Assembly (NCBI GenBank): GCA_030278955.1
Contig: JAOANR010000004.1
Coordinates: forward strand, 17,236,526 to 17,300,525
Direction of reading: 5' to 3'
Length of the DNA stretch: 64,000 bases
Source of the DNA: Hygrophila difformis
Lineage: Eukaryota > Streptophyta > Magnoliopsida > Lamiales > Acanthaceae
The notes below the pieces were generated by a model that searched no databases, was not told where the DNA came from, and saw only the letters and a list, made by a program, of their open reading frames with translations. Both the position numbers and the translations under genes were made by a program. Below, one piece after another: positions 36,145 to 48,032 of this stretch; within the stretch, counting starts at the first letter, position 1; the number at the start of each line of letters is the position of its first letter.

Positions 36145-39100
36145 GGCAATCAAGGACGGCCAATGGGGCGGTTGAATGTTATCAACCAAGCAGATGTGCC
36201 TATGCAAGGTGACATGATGGCAGGTACGTTCCATGTTTTAAGTACACCCCTTAAAGTTCTGTTTGACTCAGGAGCTAGTTGTTCGATTATATCGTCAATA
36301 GTCCTACCTGAACTAGATCTACCTAAGTGCGAACTGATTAACTTAGAAATTCAACTACCTTCAGGAGAGGTAGTATCATGCTCTAGACGTTATAACGGAA
36401 TTCCGATAGTTATCAAGAACATAGAATTTTTCGCAAACTTGGTAGAATTTAATTTAAGGGACTTCGACGTTATACTGGGAATGGATTGGTTGACCCGGTA
36501 TAAAGCGGTGATAGAATGTCAAAAGCAGAAGATCACCTTGTCGAAAGGTAGGGGAAAGAGAGTCATCTTTTACTCTCAACCCCCTAAGAGGAGCAACAAG
36601 GTTGTTAACGCTCTCAAGCTTCGTAGCTTAATGCGTAAGGGATACGCGTTGTATGCATGCTACGTTCACAACCTTGAGGCGGAAGAGAGCAAGGTTGACA
36701 ACATCCCAGTGGTGAGAGAATACCCGGACGTATTTCCTGAAGACATCCCTGGTATGCCACCTGAGAGAGATCTTGAATTCACCATAGATCTCATTCCGGG
36801 AACGGAACCTGTTTCAAAGGCTCCTTACCGCATGGCGCCACTGGAAATGAAAGAGTTAAAGGAACAACTCGAAGAGTTGTTGGAGAAAGGATACATAAGA
36901 CCAAGTACGTCCCCGTGGGGAGCACCGGTCTTATTTGTTAAAAAGAAGGACGGAGGACTACGCCTTTGCATCGACTACAGAGGACTCAATCAAGTGACCA
37001 TCAAGAACAAGTATCCATTACCAAGGATTGAGGACTTATTTGATCAATTGAAGGGGGCGTCGGTGTTCTCAAAGATCGACTTGCGATCCGGTTATCACCA
37101 GCTAAGGATTGCGGAGAAGGATATCCCGAAGACGGCATTCCGAACTCGTTATGGACACTACGAGTTCACAGTATTATCCTTTGGGTTAACAAATGCACCT
37201 GCAATGTTCATGAACCTCATGAACGATGTATTTAGAGAATTGTTAGATCAATGCGTCGTGGTGTTCATCGACGACATCCTGATCTACTCGAGAAGGGAGG
37301 AGGAGCATTCCCAACATTTGCACCAAGTGTTAGGGATTTTGGTTGAAGGAAGTAGCATTCCTTGGGCACATAGTATCCGCCACTGGAGTTTCAGTGGATC
37401 AGGCAAAAATTTCGGCGGTGACGGAATGGGTATCGCCGACGAGTCCAACTGAAATACGGAGCTTCCTTGGGCTAGCTGGTTATTATAGGCGATTTGTGAA
37501 GGACTTCTCGAAAATCGCACGCCCGTTGACCCAGCTGTTGAAGAAAGGGGTGAAATATGACTGGACCAGTGAGTGTGAGTCCGCATTTCAAGAACTGAAA
37601 AAGCGACTCACCAGTACACCCGTACTAGCACTACCATCAGAGAATGGTGACTTCGAGGTTTACAGTGACGCTTCGAAGGAAGGTCTAGGATGTGTTTTGA
37701 TGCAAGACTCGAGAGTCATTGCATGTGCATCGCGTCAATTGAAACCTCATGAAGCGAACTACCCGACACACGACTTGGAGTTGGCAGCAGTCGTGTTCGC
37801 TCTGAAAATATGGAGACATTACCTCTATGGGAGAAAGTGTCGGATGTTCACTGGCCACAAAAGCCTCAAATACATATTCACTCAAAAGGAGTTAAATCTG
37901 AGACAACGGAGGTGGTTGGAACTAATCAAGGACTATGATCTCAAAATTTCTTACCACGAAGGGAAGGCCAACGTGGTAGCCGATGCCTTAAGCCGGAAGA
38001 CCCAACATGTGGCGAATTCGTTGGTGATTCCGCCGGCATTGTATATGGACTTGGCAAGATTGAGCTTAGAACTAGTGCATTCGGGCACTGTAAATGAAAT
38101 GGTCAACGCAATGGTAGTCGAATCGACCATATTTGACGAGATCAAACTCGCCCAACCGGGCGACGCAAAGTTGGAAAGGATTAAGGAGAACATTGCCAAC
38201 GGGAAGGCGATAGGATTTGCTATCCATGAGGACGGAAGCATTCGTTTCAAGGGAAGATGGTGTGTACCACAGAAATGCGTGGAGATAAAACAAAGATTGA
38301 TGGAAGAATGGCATAACACACCTTACTCGGTTCACCCTGGAGGCGACAAATTATATAAGGATTTGAGGAAGATTTACTGGTGGCCGAGGATGAAGAATGA
38401 AGTGGCAGAATTTGTAGCGAGATGCCTCACGTGCCAAAAGGTCAAAGCCGTGCGACAAAAACCCTTAGGATTGATGCAACCATTGGAAATCCCGAGTTGG
38501 AAGTGGGATAGTATCTCGATGGATTTCATTTCGGGATTACCACGATCACCAAGAGGGATGAATAAGATATGGGTGATTGTCGATAGGCTAACGAAGACGG
38601 CCATTTTTATCCCAATGAAGGACACTTGGACCATGGACCAATTAGCAAGAGCGTATATTGACAATGTGGTACGAAGACACGGGGTACCACATGACATTAT
38701 CTCCGATAGAGACAGTAGATTTGTCTCTCACTTTTGGATCAAGTTACAAGAAGCTCTCGGTACGCAGATTAAGATGAGCACCGCATTCCACCCAATGACG
38801 GATGGACAAATTGAGAGAACAATCCAAACATTGGAGGACATGCTGAGAGCGTGTGTCCTAGAGTTTAAGGGTAGCTGGGAAAATCATTTGCCCCTAATTG
38901 AATTTTCCTACAACAATAGCTACCATGCTAGCATCGGCATGGCACCATTCGAGGCATTGTATGGTCGAAGGTGCCGAAGTCCGTTGAGTTGGGAAGGGAG
39001 TGATAAGGCAGTGGTAGTAGGACCACAACTCATAGAAGATTTGACCCAACAAATCAAAGTGATTCAAGGAAAAATGAAGGCGGCCCAAGACCGTCAGAAA

Positions 39101-39586
39101 AGTTATGCCGATGTGAGACGACAAGACCTAGAATTTCAAGTTGGAGATAAGGTCATGTTAAAGATATCACCGATGAAGGGGGTTATGCGTTTTGGCAAAC
39201 GAGGAAAGTTAAGTCCTCGATATATAGGACCTTATGAAATTCTAGAAAAAGTCAGGAATCTAGCATATCATCTAGCTTTACCGCCACAATTGGCTCGAGT
39301 TCACAATGTGTTCCACGTATCACAATTGAAGAAGTATGTGCACGATCCGACCCATGTACTCCAACCGGAAGGAATTGAATTGAATGATGACTTGAGCTAT
39401 GAGGAAATTCCGGTACAAATACTCGATGTTAAGGAGAGAGTAACAAGGAACAAAACCGTGAGAATGGTCAAGGTTCTTTGGTCGAACCATGAAAGTGAAA
39501 CAGCGACATGGGAGTTAGAAACCGACATGAAGGAGCGTTACCCGACCCTATTCCAAGACGGTGCAACCACAGTTATGGGGACATAA
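36145..39586 (+). pseudogene. gypsy Pol (PR-RT-RNase H-integrase-chromodomain), broken
   Basis: Continues in the same frame as the nucleocapsid after a single TAG. Protease: [41 protein letters not shown] and catalytic [11 protein letters not shown]. At about 37340 a small deletion, estimated at over a dozen codons, removes part of RT just after the HQVLGIL segment and shifts the frame. The rest (to 39586) is open: RNase H with [11 protein letters not shown], integrase zinc finger [11 protein letters not shown]...CLTCQ, core D,D,E ([31 protein letters not shown]), GPY/F-like [12 protein letters not shown], and a chromodomain-like end ([14 protein letters not shown]). RT is inactive as it stands. 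Confidence 0.92.
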
Positions 39587-39842
39587 CTGTAATCTTAAGG
39601 GGGGGAGGATGTAATAACCCGAATATAATGTGTCCCAAATCAATAAATAAACAAATTCAAATTGTTTGAACTACGTAATGACTTGATCCCTTCACAGGGT
39701 ACGTAGGCAACTTGGAAATTTCAATTCTGGGTTCAGTCAAATAATATCAAACAACAAAACACAATGATACAATCGCAATCAATCAATCGGTCAATAAGTC
39801 GCGCAACTTCGGGGACGAAGTTGATTCTTAAAGAGGGTAGAT
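39587..39842 (+). other. gypsy 3' non-coding region with two polypurine/LTR-start signatures
   Basis: A first signature AGGGGGGGAGGATGTAATAACC (quoted in part; 39598-39618) looks like a polypurine tract joined to an LTR start. The true tract, AAAGAGGGTAGAT (39830-39842), lies directly before the present 3' LTR. The stretch between contains CTTCGGGGACGAAG. Confidence 0.7.
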
Positions 39843-42512
39843 TGTAATACCCGAGAAATCGCCATCGAAAATTTAAATCCAAAATTAAAGAATTGGATTT
39901 AATTATTAAAACCGAAATAATTCCGAGAGTGCGGAATTAATTATTTATCGGAAGATAGCAACTCGAAACGAGTTTATCAAATTGTCCCAACGATCACGGA
40001 TAATTCCCACATTATGATTTTTATTTTTTTTGAAGATAAGAAATCTTAATATTAAAAACAAAAAAAAATTGTTACTGTAGCACGTGGCTACTGTAGCACT
40101 ACTGTAGCACGTGCGGGTACTGTAGCAGCCGATCACTTGTCGGATTTTTGTCCCTTTAATGGCCAAAATACACCCCCAACACCCCATTATCATCCTTTCA
40201 AATCCCTTCCTCATCCCAAACTCTCCCAAAGCCAAAACACCTTTCCGGCGAACTTCCGGTGACCTTCCGGCAACCAAATCCGACCGAGGAAGTGTGTAGA
40301 TCATGGATCACAGTGCTTAGATCTTTGGTAAGTAGTATCTTAGGTTCTCAATCTCGTTTTTCCTCTCAAATCCCCAATCTAACTCTTGAATCGTTGATTG
40401 CAATTACGTTCGTGGCCAAAGTCGGGAACTTTGCGTTTCGTAGATCCGTTCGTAGGATTTTGGACGAGCCGAACGACCCTAGGACGACTCAAGAACACAA
40501 TCTCTGTAAGTTAACCTTACTATGGTTTTGGGTGACTTAAAATGCAACCAAACATAGAGATTTAGAAACTCTAAAATCTGTCAACACGAAAAACCCCCGG
40601 CGCAGCGTTTTCGTATGAATTTTTCGAACCCCTAAAACTGCTCAAACGGAAAAACTCAACACATGAAAAACATTCCTAAGACATAGATCTAACTTCTGTA
40701 AAATTTTCATAATTTTTCATTGTGTTTGGTATCCGAAAACGGCCTCCAACAAACCTGCCCTAAAAGTCAAACTTGATACTGTGACAGATTTGAAATTGGA
40801 CCAAAACCCCTACTTCAAGAGTTCAAACCGAAAAACTCAAAACTAAAATTTTGATCCTAAGATCTTAAGCTATATTGTGTAAAAATTTCAAAGATTTTCA
40901 TCGAGTTTGGTTACCCCAAATCGTGTCGGACATATTCTGCGTTTTTAAAGAATTTTCAAAAGTTGACAGTTTCCTTAACCGAACTTGATGAGCATATTTC
41001 TATCATTTAGTCCGAACTAATCTTTGTGATCTAAACAAAAGTTGTAGATAATCATGTCTAGTATGTGTCTGTAAACTTTCAGAATTTTTAAAGTCCATTT
41101 GACATGTTAAAAAGTCAAATCTTTGAACAGTGTCAGACCTGAATCCTGGCAGCATACTATTTGTGTAGAAAACTTGATTTTTGACATGCTTCCCATCGTT
41201 TTTCCGAAAAACTCAAAACGTGAAAGTTGTTCATTGGAATGTTGTTGAGATACTGTGAAAATTTCAAATCAATCGCCTAAGAAATGTATTTTTAAACTGA
41301 AAAGGCGTAAACTATGACATCGATCGGTTTTAAACTTGTGAGATCTTGAAATTTCTAAACAAACAGTTGAAATCTTGTGATACGATAAAGATATATTTTT
41401 TTAAAATCCCGTTACACTAAAGTTGAAACGATATCGGTTACATTGGTAACATAAAATTAGGGGGTGAGTGCTCTGCAAGGTGCCCTCCTAATTATTCATT
41501 TCGTGCCAAAACGGCAATGATTACTACGCACGAAAGATTGCCAAAACGGCATCTTATTTTTGGGCCTATCCTCTCGGGTGTATCCGTATGGGTTACTCGA
41601 GGCTCGACGGAGTGGTACTGGATATGGCGGATTTGGCTACAAGAGCCAACGGGCCTACCCTCTCGGGTGTATCCGTATGGGTTACTCGAGGCTCGACGGA
41701 GTGGTACTGGGTATGACGGATAGGCTGCGGCCGCCGGGCTACCGGCTAAATGAGATATGATACTTATGAAATTGGCTGAGGCCGCCGGATCACCGGCTAA
41801 ATGATACTTTTGAAATTGGCTGCGGCCGCTGGATCACCGGCTAAATGATATATTGTTGAGATGGTGGCGTAACGGGGAAAAATTTAAAAAGCTCAAATTT
41901 TTATTTATTTACTTATGGCACTATTCGTGTTTTTTTTAAATCATGTTTTAAATAATTGCCCATGCTTAAATTTTTAATTATGAAATTAAATGTGTCTTTA
42001 AAGTATGCAATTATATTCGTATTTTTAAATTGGTAAATAAAATGTTTTTATGCATGACAAAAAGTTTTATCTTAATTATTAAAAATCTAACCCCTTTATT
42101 GCTATGTGAGGATTGACTTACTCAGTATTTTATAATACTGATAAAAACCGTTGTTCATTTTTTTTTCTCTTACAGAGTACGGAGCATGATCATACATTGG
42201 GGGATCATGTTGGGCATTTAATTATCTACTTTACATGACTTGCATGAACGGGTCTGTTTAACCCGTGTTTTGGCCATGTCGGCCCTATATTTTAAATTCC
42301 GCTGCATACACTTTATTTCCGCTGCACGACTTATATTTCCGCTGCAACTTTGATGTATTATTTTTAAATTATATATGAATGGGGCGTTTGAATATTTTAA
42401 ATTCTGAAAACCATAGCCTTGCATCTCTTTAGTGAGCTCGGAGAAACCGTGTCTTGCTAGGGAGGTGTGGCGGTGGCATCCCGACCTGGGTTACCAAAAC
42501 CGGGGTGTTACA
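39843..42512 (+). repeat. 3' LTR of the gypsy element
   Basis: 2,670 bp, with the same ends as the 5' LTR (TGTAATACCCGAG...GGTGTTACA). It is followed by the CTTTT target duplication. Confidence 0.95.
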
Positions 42513-42862
42513 CTTTTTGCCTATAATAAGCTAAAATTTAAAATGCTATTTTGCAGCGGATTAAAAAGGAGCTGATTGGATATTGTTACAAGTTATTTTG
42601 ACCCTATTTGGCAAATAAGCTAAATGAAATTAGCTTATTCTAGTTATTTTAACATAAATTAGCTTATTTAAAAAGACAAAATAATTTAAAATAGTGTTTA
42701 TCAGTTCTTTTTGAAACTGCTGCAAATAGCAGCATTTTGGAATTAGCTTATTATAGGCAAAAAATTGCCACAAAACTGTCAAACAACTAATTTTAACTAA
42801 TTTATTACTCAAATTACTCACATAATTAGTTAACAGCTAACAACTAATTCCTAACACAGGCC
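42513..42862. mobile_element. right part of the palindromic MITE
   Basis: Contains GCCTATAATAAGCT (42519) and its inverted partner AGCTTATTATAGGC (42746), then the outer arm mirroring 31287-31399. Together with the left arm it forms a foldback MITE of about 460 bp. The outer ends (GGGCATATTTAG / CTAACACAGGCC) suggest a hAT-type element; its own target duplication is unclear. Confidence 0.75.
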
Positions 42863-43068
42863 TTGTATTTTTAAAAGAAGTTATTTTGTCTCACAGTATC
42901 ACACAAATGAACTGATTCAATTTTGTTGTTTTGACAAACATCCTCAAAAAAGGAAAAAATTAAAAAAGAAAGAAAGAAAGAAAAACACAAAAAGGATGAA
43001 CAAGCAACCAAATAACAAGCACAATTCCTAGGCTATACTCGCAAAATACCAACTCCACTCGCATCATC

Positions 43069-43530
43069 TTAAACCAACGGTATCACATCATCCGGTGGGA
43101 AGGCCCACATTACAAAAAAATCTTTAGACCTTGTCATCTTTTTGGCCAAAGCATCTGCTACCCCGTTACCCTCTCCAAATATATATTTGAAATTACACAC
43201 CATAAACCGAGTCGATACCCCCGAATAGTCAAGATCAATGGGCCAAAGAAATGAAATGAAATCTCTATCCTCCAGGCCAAGCTTTCTTAGATTCCAAGGT
43301 AACTTTTCCACCCCCAATGAGTCGACCGACAATAACCCCTTCTAAACTCCCACCAATTCCATCTCTAATACTGATCGACACCCCCATATATCCTCCCACT
43401 GCTCCCTGCCAGTCCCCATATGCCTTCCTGCAAACCGTGCATGCCCTACTCATCCTCTCTCAATGGCACAACCATTTGAGTGTATCAAGAATTCAATTTG
43501 GCAACCCTCCTCCAATAAACAATTTCCCTA
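43069..43530 (-). pseudogene. LINE RNase H remnant
   Basis: On the minus strand, CNFKYIFGEGNGVADALAKKM and MWAFPPDDVIPL match the C-terminal RNase H block seen at 28620-28700. Upstream (43453-43265) lies a Gly-rich frame in a different phase, so the copy is broken. A pyrimidine-rich 3' UTR reads leftward to about 42940. No A-tail is clear. Confidence 0.7.
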
Positions 43531-46344
43531 GATGACTACCAAGCCCCTCCCCAGACGCACAACACCCCAAGGCAGTCCTTAATTTGTATATTGCCATTGA
43601 TAATTTTGTTCCAGACCGAGAGCTCCCCTAGAACATGAAACTTTTGACAAGTTTCATTAACACGAGTATTTTTATAAATATCCAGATTGAATTTATTAAA
43701 TGAAAAGAGTTATGATTTATGGGAAGGGGTTTAAGGATATATTTCACTTTTTATTACTCATGTGGGAAACTTTGATTTCAAATGGCGCGATGAAAATCCC
43801 CGGCCATGAAACTTTTGACAATTTCCCACTATATGAGTATTTTCTGAAAAATATTAATCCCGGTTTTCAATTTTTATTTAATGAAACCAATTATGAAGAT
43901 GGAGTTGGGATTAGGGATATATTTATAGGTTGTCACGTTTTTATTTACTCGTGTTAAGAAACTGTGCCCCCGAAAGCGCACGGAGTCAAAAATTGCAATA
44001 TTTATAGTAAGTACCGGATCGTTCACTGGAGGATGTGCGATAGAAGCAGGGCCCACATCGTTTACTAAGATTTTCCACTCGGTTACTCGATTCAAGTTTG
44101 TGTTTCAATTATCAACTACTTGACATAATTTAATTCTAAGCTATGAAAGCAATAAAATAAAGCAGATAAAATTATTCTAGAAAGCGTATTAAATTTAATC
44201 TAAGAAAGCAATAAAATTATTCTAAGAAAGCGGTTAAAATTATTCTAAGAAAGCAGATTTAAAATGAGACAGAAGGGACAGGAAGAAAATAATAAAAATT
44301 GGACAAGATTCAGATGAGACACAATTAAACTTCCATTTTAATACACAGATCTTTGTTCGGGATAATCCTTTCAGTTAGCTAGTTCTCATGCTCTCTATAC
44401 CATGTTCCCTTTAACAGACATGTACTTACAGTAAGAGTTTACATGCTCTTAAGAAAGCAAATTCTAAGATACCACAGACGCATAACTACCCTTGCAATGC
44501 ATTGCTGAGGTATATTATTTATCTGTGGTGGACAAGCAACACCTGACAAATCATTTATTGAGATGCCAAGTACTCCCATCCTTCCCCCATGTCACACCCA
44601 AAGATTCTAATTAAGCCCTGAACTATCCCTTAACTCTCAGTCCTAGTAGCAGTTAGAAGATCTAATGACACGTCCGAGTGACCTCTACGAAAGCGATAAG
44701 AAAGCGATTAAAAGAAAGCAGTAAAGAAAGCATTTAAAATTCTATCACTCGGGAGTTTCAAAAGCTTCGTACTGGTAGTAAAAGAAAGCCCCCAGTCAGG
44801 ATGACCGGACGTGGATCAAGAATTCCCGGATCTCGGTGAACCGCTCGCAGTGTTCACTTCCTTTCAGGTGGTTATGAGATACAAACTAATGAAACGAACT
44901 AATAGGTTAGTTCGTTCCGGATGCACTCACTCAGGACTCAAAAATAGGCTTTGGCAGAAGAGGATAGCATTTGAAAGAAACTCAACCCTATCTTAGAAAA
45001 TAACCAAGGCCTATGTATCGTTCCTCCAGAATTTTCTAACACACTGTATTTGAATCCAAGTGGATCCCATCTCGGTGTGATAGTTAAGACTAAATTCCCA
45101 ATACACAGCAATTTCGGAAAATAATCGATTTGAAAATCATTCCCCAAACAGGTACTAGACTCTCAATAAGAACACAGACCCTTTCAGTCTGGATGAGACC
45201 TAATCGCTGACTTTGCTTCTAATTTCCCAAAATTTAACCCTTGATAGAATATGAGCTAAACATAACTGAGGATTTTATCCCTTACTTAGATCCGGATTTT
45301 ATAAATGAATTTTTGTTGGAAATTTATTATGAGACATCTGATTAAAAATCAAGACTTCTGTGCCCAAGGGAAGGATCCCAAAATAATTTGACCACAATAG
45401 TTACATAATATTATCATGCATAATTTTATAAGGAAGTGCAAAATAAAATTAACCCAAAATATAAGACGGGTTTAGACAGAATGTGAGACACAGAGATGAA
45501 ATAGCCGGAGATGAGAAGAATTTATTTGGCTAAAAAGATGGCAAAAATAATCAGGTTAATCCGGACTGCAAACATCTGCTATCCAGATCCTGACTATTCC
45601 AGGTGGGATGATTTTTAGACAGTAGAATGCCTTAAATGACAGTTGCCGCCGTCATCTTAGACTCCACTGTCTGTGAACTGGATAAAAACCCACATGTTCT
45701 ATCATTGCAATAATTTTTAGACAACATTGGCATATATCATCTAATATTACTACAGCTCTAGATTCAGGTTTGAAATTAAAATAAAGAAAATAAAACTGTA
45801 TTTGGACAGATGCTGACTGAGTGGCTACTTCATTTCCTGGTAAGAGGACCGTTCGCCTGACCTCGTCAGTCACTATCCAAACCATGCAAAATAATAAATA
45901 ATAATTAATACATAGACTACGGGCTACTTCATTTCCCGGTAAAGGGACCGTTCGCCAACACTATTCTATGGTATTTTTCACTATTCGTTTCACACAACAC
46001 AGGTAAAGACAAAATAAACGAAAGAAAATATTTTTGGGCCATCTTGTATGAGAGACATTGGTTTCTCATACAAGGGTATGGAAATTAATCCATAATTACT
46101 CTTTATGTCTAAATAATCACTCATTCCATAATTAATTAATTAATTACAGTCTGGATTATATAATTAGATCATTAGAGTTTAATTTATGTAGAAAAATCTT
46201 TTAATGGAAATTGAACAAAGTTCTTTATATTAAATTAATCATGGGTTGAGATCATTGGATTTCAACCTCAAAATATTAATACAAAGGTTCAATTGATTAA
46301 GTGAAGAAAATGGAGAAGTGGAAAATTTGGCATGAAAATGCCAA
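43531..46344. other. non-coding repetitive region
   Basis: No supported gene. It contains recurring AAGAAAGC(A/G)(A/G)TTAAAA phrases (44150-44260, 44690-44740), a duplicated segment CTACTTCATTTCC(T/C)GGTAA about 100 bp apart (45827 and 45927), and a short perfect hairpin with arms CTTGTATGAGA/TCTCATACAAG (46043-46074). It looks like part of a large non-coding retroelement derivative, but no LTR pair was found. Confidence 0.45.
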
Positions 46345-46887
46345 TTACGACGCTAGACAGATATTACGACGCTATCCTAGGATAGCGTCGTGAGGTTAGC
46401 GTCGTCATGGATTGGTAAAAGAGATGAAAATTTTGGAGTTAAGGGTTATGTACGACGCTACACATGATTACGACGCTATCCTAGGATAGCGTCGTAGTGT
46501 TGATGTCGTGCATTGAGGTTTAGAAATTAAGGGACTACGACGCTAAGCATGTCCTACGACGTTGACCTAGGTTAGCGTCGTAGGGTTCAGCGTCGTAGTA
46601 AGGGAAAGATGGTTTTTGAAAAAGTAAGGATGCTACGACGCTATACACTAAATTACGACGCTATCCTAGGATAGCGTCGTGGGTGTAGCGTCGTAGATGG
46701 GTTTTTGCAAGAAAAGAAGTATTTTAGGGTACTACGACCCTAGACAAAAACTACGACGCTATACTTGGATAGCGTCGTAAGCTTAGCGTCGTAGTACAAA
46801 TTTTTGCTTAAGTCCGAAGCAACTACGACGTAAAACCTCACCTACGGCGCTAACCTTGGTTAGCGTCGTAGGGCGATTAGCGTCGTA
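46345..46887. repeat. array of six nested palindromes (TACGACGCTA family)
   Basis: Six units start at about 46345, 46451, 46536, 46634, 46733 and 46823 (spacing 85-106 bp). Each has an outer pair TACGACGCTA...TAGCGTCGTA and an inner long palindrome such as ACGACGCTATCCTAGGATAG (continuing symmetrically). The spacers between units share little. Inner stems differ between units in a compensated way: GCTATCC/GGATAGC in units 1, 2 and 4, and GCTAACC/GGTTAGC in unit 6. Confidence 0.92.
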
Positions 46888-47865
46888 TCTAGCCAGAACA
46901 TAAGTGTTGGTCGGGTAATGCAATCTATGCGATTGCAAACCCTATTTTTCGGATTTTGTGGTCCATTGTTTGGTATTAACCAATTATATCGTGACACTAT
47001 GCGTGCCCCGACGTGGTAGATGCCAAAAATTTTCCAAAATTTCCTCAAATTTTAGAATATACACAAACACATGAATATCATCCACTTTTTAGATCTATCT
47101 CACTAAAACTAGAAAATAAAAATGAAAATAAAATAAAGTAAGAAAAATAACTAAAAAGTAATAAAAACAACCACTAAGCAAAAATAAAACCTAAACTATA
47201 CTAATAAATCTATAAAGGGATGAACATCAAGTGTTTGTGCATTTTATTATATCAATAAAAAGTCAAAACCTAACTAAAATAAAAAGAAAATGGTCTAAGT
47301 GACCAAAATAAAAATACCAACATTAAAATAAAAAAGGAGACCAATATGCAAAAACAAAGTAAAGCAGTAAAGTTATGGAAATAAATTCCATGACAGATTT
47401 TTTTGGTGGAGCACTTTCTTGTATAACCCATCAAAAGCAATAAAATCTAAGAATAACCCATTATTTGGGTGTTCCCAAATTATTTCTACACTGCAAAGCT
47501 CTAAAATATGGAAATGGCTACTCTAAAATGGTTCAAACTGTTTACAAACCAAACTACCACTAAAACTAACAGAAATAAAATTACATGGCAAAAATTAAAC
47601 TAAACTATCTTGATTTTTGATTTTTTGGAGCATCCCAGCAGCATGGCTGCACTGCTCAAAAATTGGGAGCTACTGTTCAAGACAATTGGAACAGTTATTT
47701 ATAGATGGGTAGTGAAAACCCTAGGCCCATTAGGCCCATTAACTGAGTAGGAGAGGACAGGAGCCGGAGTCCAGGAAAAAGAAACCAAACTTGTTTGTTC
47801 CTACGGGACCTCCGGTCCTGGGACTTCCAGAGTCATTTGGCACATGGGGAAATTAAAATTGGGGC
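46888..47865. other. non-coding sequence between the two TACGACGCTA clusters
   Basis: No gene recognised. Minus-strand TTTTTGGCATCTACCACGTC (about 47010-47031) faintly resembles the LTR end/primer-site junction of Tat/Athila-type gypsy elements, but no matching second LTR was seen. The rest is A-rich. Confidence 0.35.
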
Positions 47866-48032
47866 TTACGACGCAGTCCTTTTTACGACGCTACACTAGC
47901 GTCGTAGCTGCTTTTGTATAGTGTCGTAGCTCTTTTGTTCAGCGTCGTCTAGCGTCGTAATGCTTTGGTTCAGCGTCGTAGCTGCTTTTTCTCTTTATGC
48001 ACAGCGTCGTATGTCTCTCTCTTCAGCGTCGT
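47866..48032. repeat. second cluster of the TACGACGCTA/TAGCGTCGTA motif
   Basis: Starts with TTACGACGCA, then a 23-bp palindrome TACGACGCTACACTAGCGTC (47884, continuing GTA), then a run of (T/C)AGCGTCGTA copies in one orientation up to about 48030, separated by pyrimidine-rich spacers. It is the same motif as the array 1 kb to the left, in mostly single orientation. Confidence 0.85.

Larger units (their letters stand above)
31400..42512 (+). mobile_element. full-length Ty3/gypsy retrotransposon (chromovirus-like)
   Basis: Two long LTRs, a tRNA primer site, gag, zinc knuckles, protease, RT, RNase H, integrase with a C-terminal chromodomain-like region, and a polypurine tract are present in gypsy order. 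A perfect 5-bp target duplication CTTTT flanks it (31395-31399; 42513-42517). The coding part is broken by at least two frameshifts, one in-frame TAG and a small RT deletion, so it cannot move by itself. The C-terminal region and long LTRs suggest the Tekay/Del-type chromovirus group; that assignment is tentative. Confidence 0.95.

Noticed and set aside
35599..36234. 211-codon minus frame over gypsy gag
   Set aside because: Antisense to the gag/zinc-knuckle coding region; no domain.
46345..46887. CRISPR array
   Set aside because: Regular repeats and spacers superficially fit, but the repeats are nested palindromes of variable size in plant nuclear DNA with no cas genes.
47005..47035. Definite Tat/Athila-type LTR-primer junction
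   Set aside because: The match is partial and no second LTR or gypsy coding sequence in that orientation was found; left as a hint only.
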